From positions 38,864,015 to 38,928,014 of the forward strand of contig CM055110.1 of assembly GCA_029204225.1 (NCBI GenBank): a stretch of 64,000 bases of DNA. Direction: 5' to 3'. The stretch is from Diphasiastrum complanatum (taxonomy: Eukaryota; Streptophyta; Lycopodiopsida; Lycopodiales; Lycopodiaceae). This document shows positions 24,012-36,475 of the stretch, piece by piece; position 1 is the stretch's first letter; each line of letters begins with the position of its first letter. The notes under the pieces are model-generated. The model did no database searches. It was not told where the DNA came from and was given only the letters and a program-made list of their open reading frames with translations. Made by a program: the position numbers and the translations under genes.

Positions 24012-25387
24012 GTTGTTTGCTCTTGTACATAATCTTTTTGTAAGAATTTCATACGATCCTACCCAAGTTTATTTTGATTCTGACTATTATAACCAATACG
24101 AGGCCTACCTAGCTAATAAAATTGATCTTCTCGACAATTTTTTTGATTTTTTTCTTCCAGATTCACGTACAAGCTTTAGATTAGGTCCCAAATTTTGTGC
24201 CGAGCTAAAAGATAAAACCTCAGAAATTTCAGATGTAATATTAGAAGCCAGAGTATCTTATTTGCAGAATAGTATTAGTTCCAATTCCCATGGTATAGTT
24301 TTTGTTGTTAGTCCATTTTTCATGGGAGCGATAAAGGCAAAAGAAGCCAATTTTGTGAAGGCTATATATTTTATCGAATGCAATCCTATGGTGAAATTTT
24401 ATTTGATTCCATATGAAAATAAGTAAGGATTGTTCTTTTGTTTTTCTTGATTTAATCTGGATTGTTGCATGCTTCATTGTTTTAATAAGTAAGGATTGCT
24501 TTCATAAGTATGGATTTATCGATATTTGTATTTTGGTTGTTGCAGTCGAACATTCTTTCTACAAAAATAAGTAAGGAGTACCAAATTTTCTATGTGTAAA
24601 ATTAAACTCAGTTACAAATACACATAGAAAATTTGATTCTCTACTTCATGATGTTGTTCGAGAAATACCGACAATGGTAACCTCAATTGGAGAGATAACC
24701 ATTAGATCTCTCAAAGTATATTCAATTTATCTCTGATATGCATGTATTTTTGTTTTAGTTTAAATCTATCATCATAGCATAAATAAATTTTTTGTCATAA
24801 TATTACTAATTTTTGTTCAAATATGTAGTGTGTACAACAGAAGGACGCTTTTAGTTGTGCATAGTTTATCCTATACAATACGATGTTATTTTTTGAGTGG
24901 TATAATTGACAAGTGGATGTAGATATTGAAAAGGTAATATTATGTTCATTTGTAGTTCTTTTTATTTTGATTCATATTTCTTTATTATCATTGTTTGTAA
25001 TTTGCTGATTCTCATGTTTTGTGATGACAGTTCACTGTTGAGCCATATACTCTTGATGATATATATAGATTTCGGCAAGAGTTCATCAGAACCTATGCAC
25101 AAAACGGTGTAAGCGTTGCACCTGAGATCGAGGGCCCTCAAAAGCAAGCTGCTCCTGCCTTAACAGCCTTTCAGGTTGTTCAAGATGCAGATCTTATTAT
25201 ATATGATAAAAAAGGAATAATATTCCTTCCTAACACAGAGGAAGGCGATATTATAGCAGAGAGTCCTCTTGTCTTAAAAGGCATAGAGGCCCTTCCCCAA
25301 ACAGAGGAAGACGAGATTATAGAAGGAGTTGCTCCCTTATCAATTCCTAATATTGATAAAGAAAATATAAAAAAATTGACTAAATAG
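24012..25387 (+). pseudogene. Gene B, copy 1: Ulp1/SENP-like (C48) cysteine peptidase remnant
   Basis: Exon pieces can be followed through conserved splice signals. The 5' piece, 24012-24422, ends at a GTAAGG donor after a strand reading FYLIPYE. Its sequence, including YFDSDYYNQYEAYLANKIDL and VFVVSPFF, is homologous to 62105-62449 on the other strand. A piece at 24546-24720 contains an EH step in one frame and then FDSLLHDVV, the catalytic-Asp region of Ulp1 peptidases. A piece at 24829-24933 contains QQKDAFSC, the oxyanion Gln and catalytic Cys signature, followed by a stop at 24862. The last exon, 25031-25387, has no ATG and encodes 118 residues starting FTVEPYTLDDIYRFRQEFI, then an acidic tail. 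Ulp1 enzymes cleave SUMO/ubiquitin-like proteins. This copy has stops, a frame slip near the His and a hairpin insertion, and it lacks the histone domain seen in copy 2, so it is truncated at 5'. Gene A converges on it at 25.7 kb. Confidence 0.75.
24582..24635. repeat. Perfect 17-bp inverted repeat with 20-base loop
   Basis: CAAATTTTCTATGTGTA at 24582-24598 pairs exactly with 24619-24635. It lies within the Ulp1-like remnant, between the expected catalytic His and Asp segments, so it looks like an inserted or newly formed hairpin. Confidence 0.9.
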
Positions 25388-25739
25388 AGATCTATTTGTA
25401 AATAGAGATACAACAAAAAAAAAATGATACAATCATTTTACATGTAAACAACCCGTTTATGGGTTTTTTTTTATTAATATCAATATAGATTCTTACAATC
25501 AGGTTGTGTCCATAGTAATACTGGAATGCAATTTTCTATATTGATTAAAAGACATGATGATTGGCATGTATTTGTTGATAGTGAATCTCAGTGTTCTTCC
25601 ATAAGTTGGATTGTTTTGCCAATATCTCTGCATTTGATCTCGAACTCATGTCTTTTACATACCTGCATAAAACTAATACAAAGTGAGTTACAATCAGTAC
25701 AGAGATTGTATTAGAAAGTTTTGATTGAAACTATTCATA

Positions 25740-26957
25740 AAAGATCGAGTATTTACAGCTACTTATGAGTTTACCATGGAAAATGAATCTGAAATCTGAA
25801 AGTACATCATCTTGTAGGAGCAATAGTTCCCGGCTGATATAATTTAGACTTCAACCTTCTTCCACCTCAACTTATATCAAAACGACATCATTATATATAA
25901 TTTCAATATTTTTTCATTTTGAATGTCCACTGGCTTCCAAGATTTGATCGAGTGACACCGATTTATCTTTATTTTTTTCCATCTTTGATAATGGAAGCAT
26001 AAGCTCAACATTTGTTTTTCAATTTGATAACAGAAGCACATGGAAGACATTTTAATTCTACATTCTATTTCTCCATCTGATCTTTTGTCTCAACCTTCAT
26101 CCATAAGTTCAGATAATAAACTATCTAATAAATTTTTGCATACAAACATCGTTGGTATTTTGTGTACATTGACACTTGAAAAGAAATCCATAAATATATT
26201 CAAGGAAATCAATCAACTCAATCTGACTGTTTTTTATCTCGTGCTCATTTTTTAAGAATTTTTTACATCATTATATATCTTGCAACAAAATGATTCTGAA
26301 ACTGTAGCATCTGGTGCAATCCATTCATCACTTTCAAAACTAGGTAATGAAATTGGGACTATTTGTCCAAAATTTTCTTTTGTATCAAGAATATACATTG
26401 ATTCATAAAAAAAGATCCCACTATCAGCTAGATCTTTTGCAGTTCTACCTTGATATTGCAACTGTCCAATATCAGTGTGAATAATATCTAACACACCTGC
26501 TAAAGATCCATTGGGCTTCCATTCATTTATGTTGGATGGATATGAATCTGCAAGAGAAAAATGATCAAATTGGCAAGTTTACTATTAGATATTTATGAAT
26601 GACAAAAATCTAAGTATCAAAAATATCAATACTCATAGTTGCTTTTTTTGTGATCTCGACGGTTGAATCGTTGCACATTTATCTCTGAATGCATATATAT
26701 ATATACATGTTGGACTAGAATTTCAGAAATAGATTTTCCTTCTGATGATGTTCTGAAATCCAAAATTTTGGCCTCCAATAAGATCGAAATGATAGTTTTG
26801 ACCTTTTGTTTTTTCAAAATGCTCCTCTTGATAATGGATATATCAAAATCCACGAGTTTTTTGAATATTTTCTTGGCATTCATAATCCATTATCATCTTT
26901 CTCGTTTAATAGAAGCACATAGTCTATTGAGAAGCATGGCTTCCTTGATGGCGCCAT
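25740..26957 (-). pseudogene. Gene A, copy 1: unknown cassette protein (remnant)
   Basis: Homologous along its whole length to the plus-strand gene at 60050-61427. Reading downward: the ATG at 26957-26955 gives MAPSRKPCF..., then an NEKDDNG segment matching NEKDSNG in copy 2. A block ILDFRTSSEGKSISEILVQH matches 60237-60300. The intron end (TTGCAG before a Tyr-Pro-Ser segment) is conserved, then comes IIHTDIGQLQYQGRT...GIFFYES, then PISLPSFESDEWIAPDAT. After a second intron the frame at about 26180-25900 reads TMFVCKNLLDSLLSEL and YQIEKQMLSLCFHYQRWKKI. The C-terminal piece, with EVEE, SLNYISRELL and FRFIFHGK, ends near 25740. Three Trp codons have become TGA and one Gly codon TGA, the first intron donor is AT instead of GT, and exon 1 shifts frame. 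I do not recognise the family. Length would be about 340 residues. Confidence 0.75.
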
Positions 26958-29900
26958 TTGTAATGTGTATGCAAACATCTGAAACACTGAACTATGAATC
27001 TAAAAATTTGCATAGACAAAAAGCCATGAATCTGAAAAAATGTGTTGGCGTAAATTTGAAACACTGATCTATTTGACGCTACAAATTAACTCTGGTTAAC
27101 CTTGTTAACCATGATTTGACAATGCATATACATTAATGGTACATCGATTTTCTCATCTCACCCATCTATCATATTCATTTTCAATATTTTTGGGTCTCTT
27201 CAAACAATGATGAGCTGGAAGGGCAGGCCTCATCAACCAATAGCGTTTCCACATGCTGTTTGACGAAACAACAATATATTTTAAAAGTTTTTATTTTATT
27301 TATATTTGGAAAATTCTACGTTACGTAGAACCCCAATTTCAAGGTCTCAATTGGTCTACATGGCAATGAAAATAAGAAAAAAAATAAAATAAAAAACATC
27401 TTTTTCAAAGGCCCTTGTCGGGCTCTAAGATTCTCTATTGTGGATAAAGCAAGGCAAGTTGTCTTTGGCAACATTATATATGCACTTAATAGTTTTATTG
27501 ATGTATCTTCAAGTGCACAAAATGCCTTGGAATCCATGGCTTGGCATGATGTATAGTTTTTGAACTGTGCTACATGTATATAGACACATTTGTGGAACAT
27601 CTTGTAAGGGATCCTTTTAAGAGGTGGTGAAAGATCTTTCATGGACATCATTCTCTATTGGAGTCTGAAAAGTTCCTTGTTTGTAGCTAGATTTTTTAGA
27701 CACTTCTAAAAGCATTCATTCATCTAGTAAGAGAGTTGTAAATAGATGAAGTTAAATTTGAGGAGGAGTGTGAAGAATTGCCAAAAATTGGCAAATCTAG
27801 CTTGATAAAAAACCATAAAGAATAGTGTAAATTTTGTACACAATTGGGTTCCACACATTTATGGCCAAAATGCCATGTGGCAACCCACTCCTAATGTAGG
27901 TTAGGTCAAGTCAAGATAGTTGGTCATGTCTATTTGGTGGTCATCCCTACTTTATAGGACCTACACCTAAGTTTAAGGTAAAAATTTGACCAACTAGCTA
28001 CCTACAAAGCATAACTCTAGGATCCAAGCTAGGGTGTTATTTTAGGGCAAGAAGGGCGAGTTAACTTCCTTATTACATGCTGGAAATCCACCTAACTTCA
28101 AGAAGGAAGTCGAATTTGATGGGGCAAGGGAGATAGAAGAACATGAACGGAGAACAGAGCAAGAATATTGCGAAACAGTTCTCCCATTCTAATCAGCTGC
28201 TAAATGCCTTATGCTAAATGTGATCACAACTTTAAGTGTTCTAATTGCCCAACAAGATCTTAAAAATTAATTCATACTTTGAAACAAGAGTATAGTCCAC
28301 CGAAGAGATTAGAGATGATTTGTATGTGGTACTATTGAAATCAGATTCAACGTGCAGTATAGTTCTGAAATAAATGGAAGAGCAATATGACAACGCGAGT
28401 TCCTCAGACATCAAAGACAACTATCATGAAAGCTGAGGAGTCGTAGACGTTCGTGTTCTGATCAGAGTGAGTAAACAAACACGATCAAACAGCAATGAAA
28501 GTGCATTCAATCACAACATGCATTCATCTACGTTGTACATAGATAAAACGAAGTTGCTGCTATATCACATTGAAGCACAATACAAATAGCAATTACAACC
28601 AAAATGAAGGCGTAATTGGGAGGTTCAAATAAGTGTCTCATGGACAGAGCAACCACTAATCTGTGCTTAGACGATCTATTTATAGATTTCATCTGTGTAT
28701 TAATTACATTGAATGCTTGTCACCTAATTAGGAAAGCCGTTGTACTTGGAAGTATATGGCTTTTGTGACAACTGTACACAATATATATATGGTCAATAAT
28801 TTAGCATCGTTGACACGGACGAGGACGTCGCTGGAACGTTCCTCATTTATTTGAGACGACCTTCGGGATTTTTCTCTCTCTTCACATTTTCGCAAGAAGT
28901 CGAGGGTGCCCTAAAAACGATGGTGATGTCTTTAAAATAGCTTAACACAAAAACGAATTTGGCTTAATGTTAGTTTGAAGTATGCATTTGAAATGAGCTA
29001 GACATGGAGTATTGTGTCATGTCTAGGTCCTATGTGTTGTACTTTTGGGATGACATTCAATGATATGCTTTGTCCTACTCTAAGGTTACCCTAGTAAAGT
29101 CTATGTAACAAACCTACTAAAGTCTATGAAAATAGATCTTAGAGATAGCTCTTAACTCATGCTCACTCTATGTGGTAACCCATGGTAAAGGTGCCACGTA
29201 GGATGGATTAGCATTACACTAATTATGATTAAGAAACTTGTTTAGGCAAGGAAGAGGCCCTTTTTGAGTTCAAAAAGGGCCCTAATGTGCATGTGTGATT
29301 GGATAAGAATTTTCTTGCTTTACCCCCAATTGATGGCTTATTGGAAACATTTCCTTTTTTTTGTCACTTTTTCCAATGTTGACATTCCCTTTATGTAGTC
29401 CTGCCTTTGAAAGAACTTCTTCCAACCTCTTAATAGTTGCCTTAGCCACAAACTCCGGTTTATGATTCCATGCAAGGAGAATACGCAAATAAATAAGTTT
29501 TTCAATAATACAAATCTTAGCATGCAATTTAATATTTTTTTAATGAAATTGGCAGAACACTTTCCATATTTGGATCTTCTCCTTCTCGTGTTGTTGGTCG
29601 TCCTTAATTCATATTGTAGTAATCCTTCATGCAATAAAGACATGGATGCTTTTGTGAAATTTCACACGTGTGAAAATGCCCTAACATGTGTGAATGATCT
29701 CCCAAGCAAGCTTATGCACTTTTAGGTCAATGCTAGATTGAAATCCAAGATCTAGATCAAAAATCTAAGGCAAAGAGACAAAGATAGATGCATATGTTGA
29801 TAATCAAAGTACATACACATGTAAGAAAGTGATCCTTGAAAAAACTAAGTAAAATTAAGCTCCTCTCCTCAGGTAGAGAGAGAATAGAGCAAATTTGGAC

Positions 29901-30440
29901 TCAGGTTGAGAGAGAATGTAAAACAAGCAAACTCCACAATTCTCAATTTTGACTCAAAAACTCAACATGGATTATGATTCCAAAGAAAAGTACATATAAA
30001 ACTCATGGAGATTCTTCCTTGCATGCTATTGGACCCCTAATCCTAGCCTCTCGAATGCTATTGGATGAGTGATGCATCCATCTTGCAATTCTATTGGACC
30101 CTTCTTGAAGATTTCTCAATTCCTATTGGACCCCTTGACCAAAGCCAACACTTTGACTTGATCACTCATCAAATTACATTAACACAAGTGTCACAAGCCT
30201 ATTTACAAGCCTAACTAGCTCGAGATTGCATCATAAACTACTTTTGGCTCAATAGAGGCATTACATGTGGATTTGACCAATTTGCCATCTATGCCAATTT
30301 TTGGCCCTATTACAACTCTACACAAAGATGCTTGACATAAAAACTTATGAAACTCCTAAGCTATGATAGCTAACTTTTTATAACTATTTTACACATGCGG
30401 GAACATGCTCCACACATGTGAAATATACTCACAAACATAA
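26958..30440. other. About 3.5 kb with no recognisable gene
   Basis: Upstream of gene A copy 1. It contains short frames without motifs, an (AT)-containing stretch near 28790, another CCTTCGGGATTTTTCTCTCTC block at 28860 similar to the repeats at 23.7 kb, and a leader-like sequence. I see no LTR ends or primer-binding sites. If the cassette and the transposase-like gene at 30.5-31.5 kb belong to one element, this is its internal non-coding part. Confidence 0.4.
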
Positions 30441-30469
30441 AAACATAAAATCACCAAGATAGATTTTTT

Positions 30470-31450
30470 ACTATTTTTCACAGCTTTGATGTAGCCCCGT
30501 GAGAGACATTTTACATACATTTCAATGTCTTCAAATCGCCTGCAAGGTGCCATTGAATTTGAAAACTTCCATGGTTTTTGACTGAAAATTTCTCACCCTC
30601 CAAATGTCTCTTTATAATTTCGCCATATTTTGTTCGTGAAAGTATCCATGAAAGTATTTTATGGTCCTCTTTCAAGACCTGTAGAGAAGCAAGTAATGAA
30701 TGACATGATAATAAAAAATGGCTAAGTATAAAATGTTAATAACGATATTGAAAAAGAAATTAAATTGTATACCTAGAATGCCGCCAACCACCATATGTGA
30801 TTTTCCGATTGAACACTAAACGTTCGATCATCGGTATCTGAAATTTTGTTCATCAAGTGAGACTCACTCGTTCCAACTTTTGATCTTTGATGATTTTAAA
30901 TTCATCCAATTTTATTACAATAATAATCTTTCCATTAACTTGATGTTCGTCTAGTTTATAGAATCGATAAATGTATTTTAGAACATTTTCAATATCAAGA
31001 AAAATATCATTATTGCAATCATTGTAATTGCACTCACCATATTCTGATTTGTATAATTCAGTTATATGAAGTGGTTGACCAACTACTTTGAACATTTCGT
31101 CATTATAATAATTTCTTGCTAATCTTACCTGATATGGACGAGGAAGATATGTTTTCTTCACCATCACTTGAAAAAAGGCTTCTTTAGCTAATCTAAAAAA
31201 AGTAGAATAAGCATTTATGCTAATTCCAAAAACATCACATGCACCTAGTATCACATTTGCATCCAAGTAAGTTTGAACCTTATTCAAAACAGTCTCTGCA
31301 ATTTCATTTTTCATTTTTTTAAACCGTGCATATTTCATCAATGCCTCTGTTGACTTTCTTGGTAAAGCATGACTTAAAGAAAATCCAATGCATGAACGAT
31401 CTCTTAAATAGTTCTTTGCCACCAAACATGATCTGCAACATACATATAAA
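30470..31450 (-). pseudogene. Gene C: transposase-like protein remnant (unclassified DNA transposon family)
   Basis: Main frame 31425-30853 (190 codons), probably entered from an acceptor (TTGCAG) at about 31437 and followed by an intron at about 30770-30680. The next piece has KILSWILSRTKYGEIIKRHLEG and then FQIQWHLAGDLKTLKCMY. Visible features are FSLSHALPRKSTEAL, LGACDVFGISINAYSTFF, RPYQVRLARNYYNDEMFKVVG, a KLDEFKI step, QKLERVSLT and the late GDLK motif. From memory this resembles widespread uncharacterised transposon proteins in which a first Asp follows a hydrophobic strand and a second sits in a (G/S/A)DLK motif before a Cys-x-x-Cys segment, as in RNase H-fold transposases. I could not trace the part after GDLK. 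It lies 3.5 kb upstream of gene A copy 1 on the same strand and might be part of the same element. The assignment is tentative. Confidence 0.4.
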
Positions 31451-31844
31451 ACTCAAATTATGTTTAATAAATTGATAATGCATATTATCAAATGCAAATG
31501 AAACTTGTATGACCAAGCCCTTGCATTTGAAGTGTCACTTGGTTACAATGCATAATATGCTATGGGACCTTGAGAAATGCCACTTGAACACAAGTCAGTC
31601 TTGCCTGTGCAAGCCTAGGCCAAAATGGGATGTCAACAAGCTATGGAGATAAATGCCATAGCACTAAGAAACATACTACCCTGGTAATCTATGATCATAA
31701 GGTTTGCCTGCAAACCATGGTTTTTTGATAAATGATGTCTTGAACAAGCAATGCTCTATATTTGAACTTTTGTAACTGTTTTTACGTAAGAACACACATA
31801 GATGCTCATACAACGCCTTATACAACTTTTGATATTAATTTTTC

Positions 31845-34800
31845 CTACATGATCTGCACTGCTTGCAATGTATTATCATGGCAATCTATCCCACTAAATT
31901 GGAGGGTGACTTTTTGTGTACATGATTTGATACTAAAGCTTGAAGCTACTGTTGCTGATGAATTATATGAGGTGTTGTAGGTCATCAGTATTTTATAATC
32001 CCCCAGAAATCCTTCAAAATGGAAATTGCCGTGTTCGTCAGTGAGACCTTCAACTCCTGTGGTTTGGTGTTCACTGAGGAATGCATCAACAGCATCTCCA
32101 GTGGCTAGATTGTTGAAGTTGTTGTCAGTTAAACACATTTGGTAGCATCCACTGGGATGCCAAGCCGACCAAAGCATGATGCCAGTCACAGCAGGATGGG
32201 CAAAACCTTCTTTCAGTACTGTTTGCAGGTAAATGGCCTGAAACACAGACTGGAAGTTAGATTCAATTGAAGAAGAAATCTACATTCATTTCACCAATTT
32301 CATCGTATCGAAAGTTCTAAACTTGGAGCAGCTTTATCCAAACATCCAATCTAGAGTTTCTTCTACAGTCAAAGTGAAGTCATACATTCTGCATGAAATA
32401 TCAGGTGATGCAAAATTTCTTACCTGGTTTTTGTTATCAACTTTGTTGGAGATGTCAACCTCTGTCAACCAGATTGGCAAGCCCAGAACTCCGAACTGAT
32501 CGAGTACAGATCTCATATATGCCACATTTGGAACTGTGTCTGAGAAGTGGCTCTCCAAGCCTATGCCCTCGAGTATAATTCCAGCAGCATGGATTTCAGC
32601 TAGCTTTTCGATGTAAAGATTTACAGTGCTTTGGCTGTCGTAGCATGTTTCTATGACATTATACTCATTCATGTACAGTGGAGTTTCAGGATCCAATTCC
32701 TGTACCTTTTTGAAAAAATCGATGGAGGCGTTTTTGCCAAGTCTGTCCTCGTAGAATGAAAAGTGCAGCATTTCGTTGTTCACATCCCAGCCAATAAACT
32801 GCCCCCTAAAGTGATCCATTAAGCTCTGCACCCTAGAATTCACGGTATTTTGAAGGTCACGCACTGGTAAACTCTTGATCCAGGATTGTACGAAATTTGG
32901 ATTGTCCCAGAACACATTGTGACCACGAACTGAGATGCTGTTTGCCTTGCAGAAATCAAGCATCTTTTGAGCAGTTGCATAGGACACTCCTCCCTTTTGT
33001 GGTTCAGTGAAGTACCACTTTAGCTCGTTCTCGAAAACAGCTGTGTTAAATCGTTTTACAAACCATGTCTGTCCAGGTATAGCAAGCATGCAATCACACA
33101 CACAGAACATGTTTTTTAGGGCAAAGAGCTAGGGAATTAAGGACATACAGGTTCCCCCCAAGTTATAGAAGCTACTTATGTGCAGATTTGATGGTCCAAA
33201 ATTCCTGTAATTGATACTTTGATTACCCTATCGCATCAAAATTGCAACTCGTAACATTGGGCTCGAAACCTCAGAAAGTATAAAGAGGCCTAGATTCCAT
33301 GTTTTCTGGTGTGAACATGTGCTAAGGAGAGAGTGGAATTCTTTAAGGGCAATTTTCCAACCTCAAAAAACGGATGGACTATCCATCTGATGGAATAAAC
33401 CAGGAGATAAATCTAAACAGTATAATCTACATGAAAAAATCCACTGTTCAGTGAGTCTGCCGCCAGAGACGCAAAACTTGGATATCAGAGGACTGATGCA
33501 CAGTGTGCCAGGGATAAAGGCAGATGATAGTTGCAAAAATATAGTACATATTCTAGTTTTTATTTTAAGAATCACAACAAACTTGTACCTGATAGGCCTG
33601 ATTATCCAGAATCGTTGCTGCAATGGCTGATCCAAAGGGGAAACTAGTCTTTGTTTGGTCAATCTTGAGCTGTACATTTGAAATGCATCTTCCATTTGAA
33701 TCTATCACATTCACATCAATTCCTCGTTTGCGAGTCTACTAGCAATTGCACCAGAAAGCAAAAAATTAGTCCAGGATAGTCGTTCAAAACGTGAATCACT
33801 AGTCAAAATCGTAAGCGTGCTAGTTTAGAAGAAAAAATCAAGAAGAGCTTGCATACAGAGTTCACTTGCGCGTTTTGTTGGGTTTGCCATTCCTCATCAG
33901 TGAATGGTTGTAATGCGACACTGTCGATCCAAATATCCACTTTCGAATCTGCCTGAAAAATAGAGGTTCCTATGTAGTGACATAATTTATGGTATGATAA
34001 TCTTTGCAAAAAATTGTCGTATGAGAAATCTGCATTGACAACACCTACAGCTTTTTGTCATCGATAACTGTATCTTAGGATGTACCTCGAAGTAAAGCGT
34101 AGAAGAATTCGAATTTTGGGCTGGAACAAATCCACCCTTCATAAATGACCAGCATCCACTGCGTGCAACCACGGATCCACCACATATGTATGTCTGCCCT
34201 CCAGTCTTTATTGTTGCTTTGACAAATGCACTACTCCCTCCACTAATCTGAAGCCATGCTGAAATACCCAAATATATTTCTCAAAAAGTGCTGATTAGAA
34301 GCTGATGCGTATCTGGTCATAACTGATTTGCATCATAATATAACAGTAAAGAAAGTTGCATAGAGAGTTCCTTCTTACCAGAAAGCGTGTACTTTGTTCC
34401 TTGTTTGAGATTGTCGAGAGTTTGTGATGGTCCCTGATAAGTTGCAGTTCTGTTTGTCGCAACAAGAAACTTGTTTTTCCCTTGTGATCGGATTTCAACA
34501 GCGCCACCTGCAAATGGTGACCAACCTGCAAGGTCTTGATCAAAAGTTGGATTGACGACTAGTCCCCCTGAGTACAATGGCTGCGCAGGATCATCCTGGC
34601 ACTGCAATCAAGAGTTGGCATCAGCAATTGATCAAGATCTCAGAGAACTTCGATGGACTATCTTTTTGAATGTATATCAAGTCGTACCTGGGTGTAACCA
34701 GTCGAATCGTATGGTGTTTTTACTGCAAGAAAAAAATCAATGCAGATAAATGAAGAGGTTGAAATAACAACAAAACGAACAGAAAAATTTGATCCATCAT

Positions 34801-35145
34801 CATCAAACATCCTATTTCAGATTACTTTTGCGTTAATGCACCACGTGAGGTGGGGTGAAATATTGGGAGTAGAATAAAATCTTCTAGTGTTGAAAACAAT
34901 GCCTAATCGTGCTGATTGACTAATAATCACAAGATAGGTGGTTGCTGCATGCACATCATGTCAAAGCAAATACAATAATAATATATGGGCAACTATAGGA
35001 ATGTCAACACTGCAATACCTAGATCATCTGGGGATGTTTTTGACTTGGAACAAAGCCAAAACAGAGCTGCATTAATAGCGACGGCTGAAAGAGTGGTAAT
35101 AATAAATATGACTAATTTCCTCGGGAAATGGTGCCGAATCTTCAT
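31845..35145 (-). CDS. Endo-1,4-beta-xylanase, GH10, with N-terminal carbohydrate-binding module (8 exons)
   Basis: Exons read downward: 35145-35019, 34722-34688, 34601-34379, 34258-34086, 33952-33857, 33735-33589, 33068-32424 and 32237-31845. All have GT-AG borders and join in frame to 1839 bp (612 residues). The ATG at 35145 is followed by basic residues and a hydrophobic segment (LVIFIITTLSAVAINAALFW, residues about 11-30), so this is a signal-anchor or uncleaved signal rather than a typical signal peptide. Exons 3-5 form a CBM4/9/22-like module (NPTFDQDLAGW to VDIWIDSVALQPF). Exons 6-8 form the GH10 barrel, with FPFGSAI, NELKWYFTEP and GHNVFWD; the acid/base Glu is in WDVNNE and the nucleophile Glu in LPIWLTEVDIS, followed by GIMLWSAWHPSGC. 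The enzyme cuts beta-1,4-xylan in the cell wall. Architecture and length fit plant GH10 xylanases. It is the only gene here without a visible defect. Confidence 0.93.
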
Positions 35146-36475
35146 TGTGAGCTAAAAGTTGTTTACTATTTGGGTCTTATCAGCAGAAAGTATCTCTCTC
35201 GCTCACATTTCGGAGTAGGTCAGGTGTAGAAGTAGATTTTTTCTTGACCTATGCATAAACATGCAGATGATAGTCCGCTTAGTTGGAAAAACGCTATGAA
35301 TCCAACAACACTAGATCATATTCAGTGGATTAGATTCACTCAGAAAGGTCTCAGACAGTTATCTGGTCTGAAAAAATCAATTAGATGGCTTCTCCATTGA
35401 TCTAACAACATAAGCAAATTGAGCTTGAATATCCGGACTATCTATGCAACTACTCCAGGCAGAGTGCCCAGATGATAAATCGTCCATGTGAGGCTGTGAC
35501 TATCGTTAAGGACCTGACTAATGATCACACCTTTTATGAAGAGCAGTAATTGGAAGAAAAGAAAAATGTAAAGACGTGAGCGTTGATTGTCAGCCATTTC
35601 AGCATTAATCAGCTTGTCGTTTGTGCAAGACTGTCAAATATCCAGCCTTACCTTTCACTTCAATTCTTGTAGTTCCTACTACCTAGTGTTTCTAAAGATA
35701 GCTTTGAAACAGTTTTACTGCAGACAGATACTAGAATTCATCAGCACACGACTTAGTCAAGAAATCATGAAGAGGACTCACATTAGCTTGCAATCCAAGC
35801 TTCCCTCTGACAAACCTTCAATCAAAAGTTTCCTTTCTCTTCCTGTTGAACCAACAGAAGAAAGTCAATGCACTAAGATCAGCAGCAGCTAAGAGAAGAA
35901 GTACAATGTAAACCACTACCTAATACATATAACTGCGTGGTTTGATCATAAGCTATGAAAAAGATCTACACCTTCAATCCACCTATTCTTGAGAAAGTAT
36001 TGATAGCATATGAGAAGAAGCATGAGCTGGTAGTGCGAAGTTATCTTGCAATGGGAGAAGTGTTCTTGGCGATCCGCCCACAACGATCTCCCGGACCCAG
36101 CTCTGATGCATGCTTTACTCAATCAACGTCCAGTAATGCTGTACTTAAAGCGAGAGCCTTCTATGTCCTATACAATACTACTATGAGTTAGATTTCTATC
36201 TTTGTAAGGCACAGCCAAGCCTAACACTAAATTGTTTGCCACATATAGAGGCAACCGCCTACAACAACCTAATCAAACTTTCTCACCCACAAGTTAGAAA
36301 ATTGGAACCCAGCCTAGAAGAACCTGATCAAACTTTCTCATACAATGATGATTTAAGTCATGATCTCTCATATATTTATCATGTGATATATTAATCCGTC
36401 CATGTTTGTGTAAATGCCCCAATTTAACTAAATATCAAAGGGTCATTATAGCTATCGATGTGTTGATTGTTTTAT
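35146..36475. other. Upstream region of the xylanase gene; weak frames only
   Basis: The first several hundred bases should contain the xylanase promoter and 5' UTR. CTCTCTCGCTCACATTT lies at about 35190 and I see no clear TATA box. Two plus-strand frames of 101 and 78 codons (35587-35892, 35955-36191) have no recognisable motifs, and the second (LEKVLIAYEKKHELVVRSYL) could be an old gene fragment. Neither is called. Confidence 0.4.

Noticed and set aside
26626-26883. 85-codon minus-strand frame starting MNAKKIFKK as the real start of gene A copy 1
   Set aside because: Alignment with copy 2 shows the true start is the ATG at 26957 and that this frame is out of phase with the conserved basic segment. 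Only its second half (ILDF...) is in the conserved frame.
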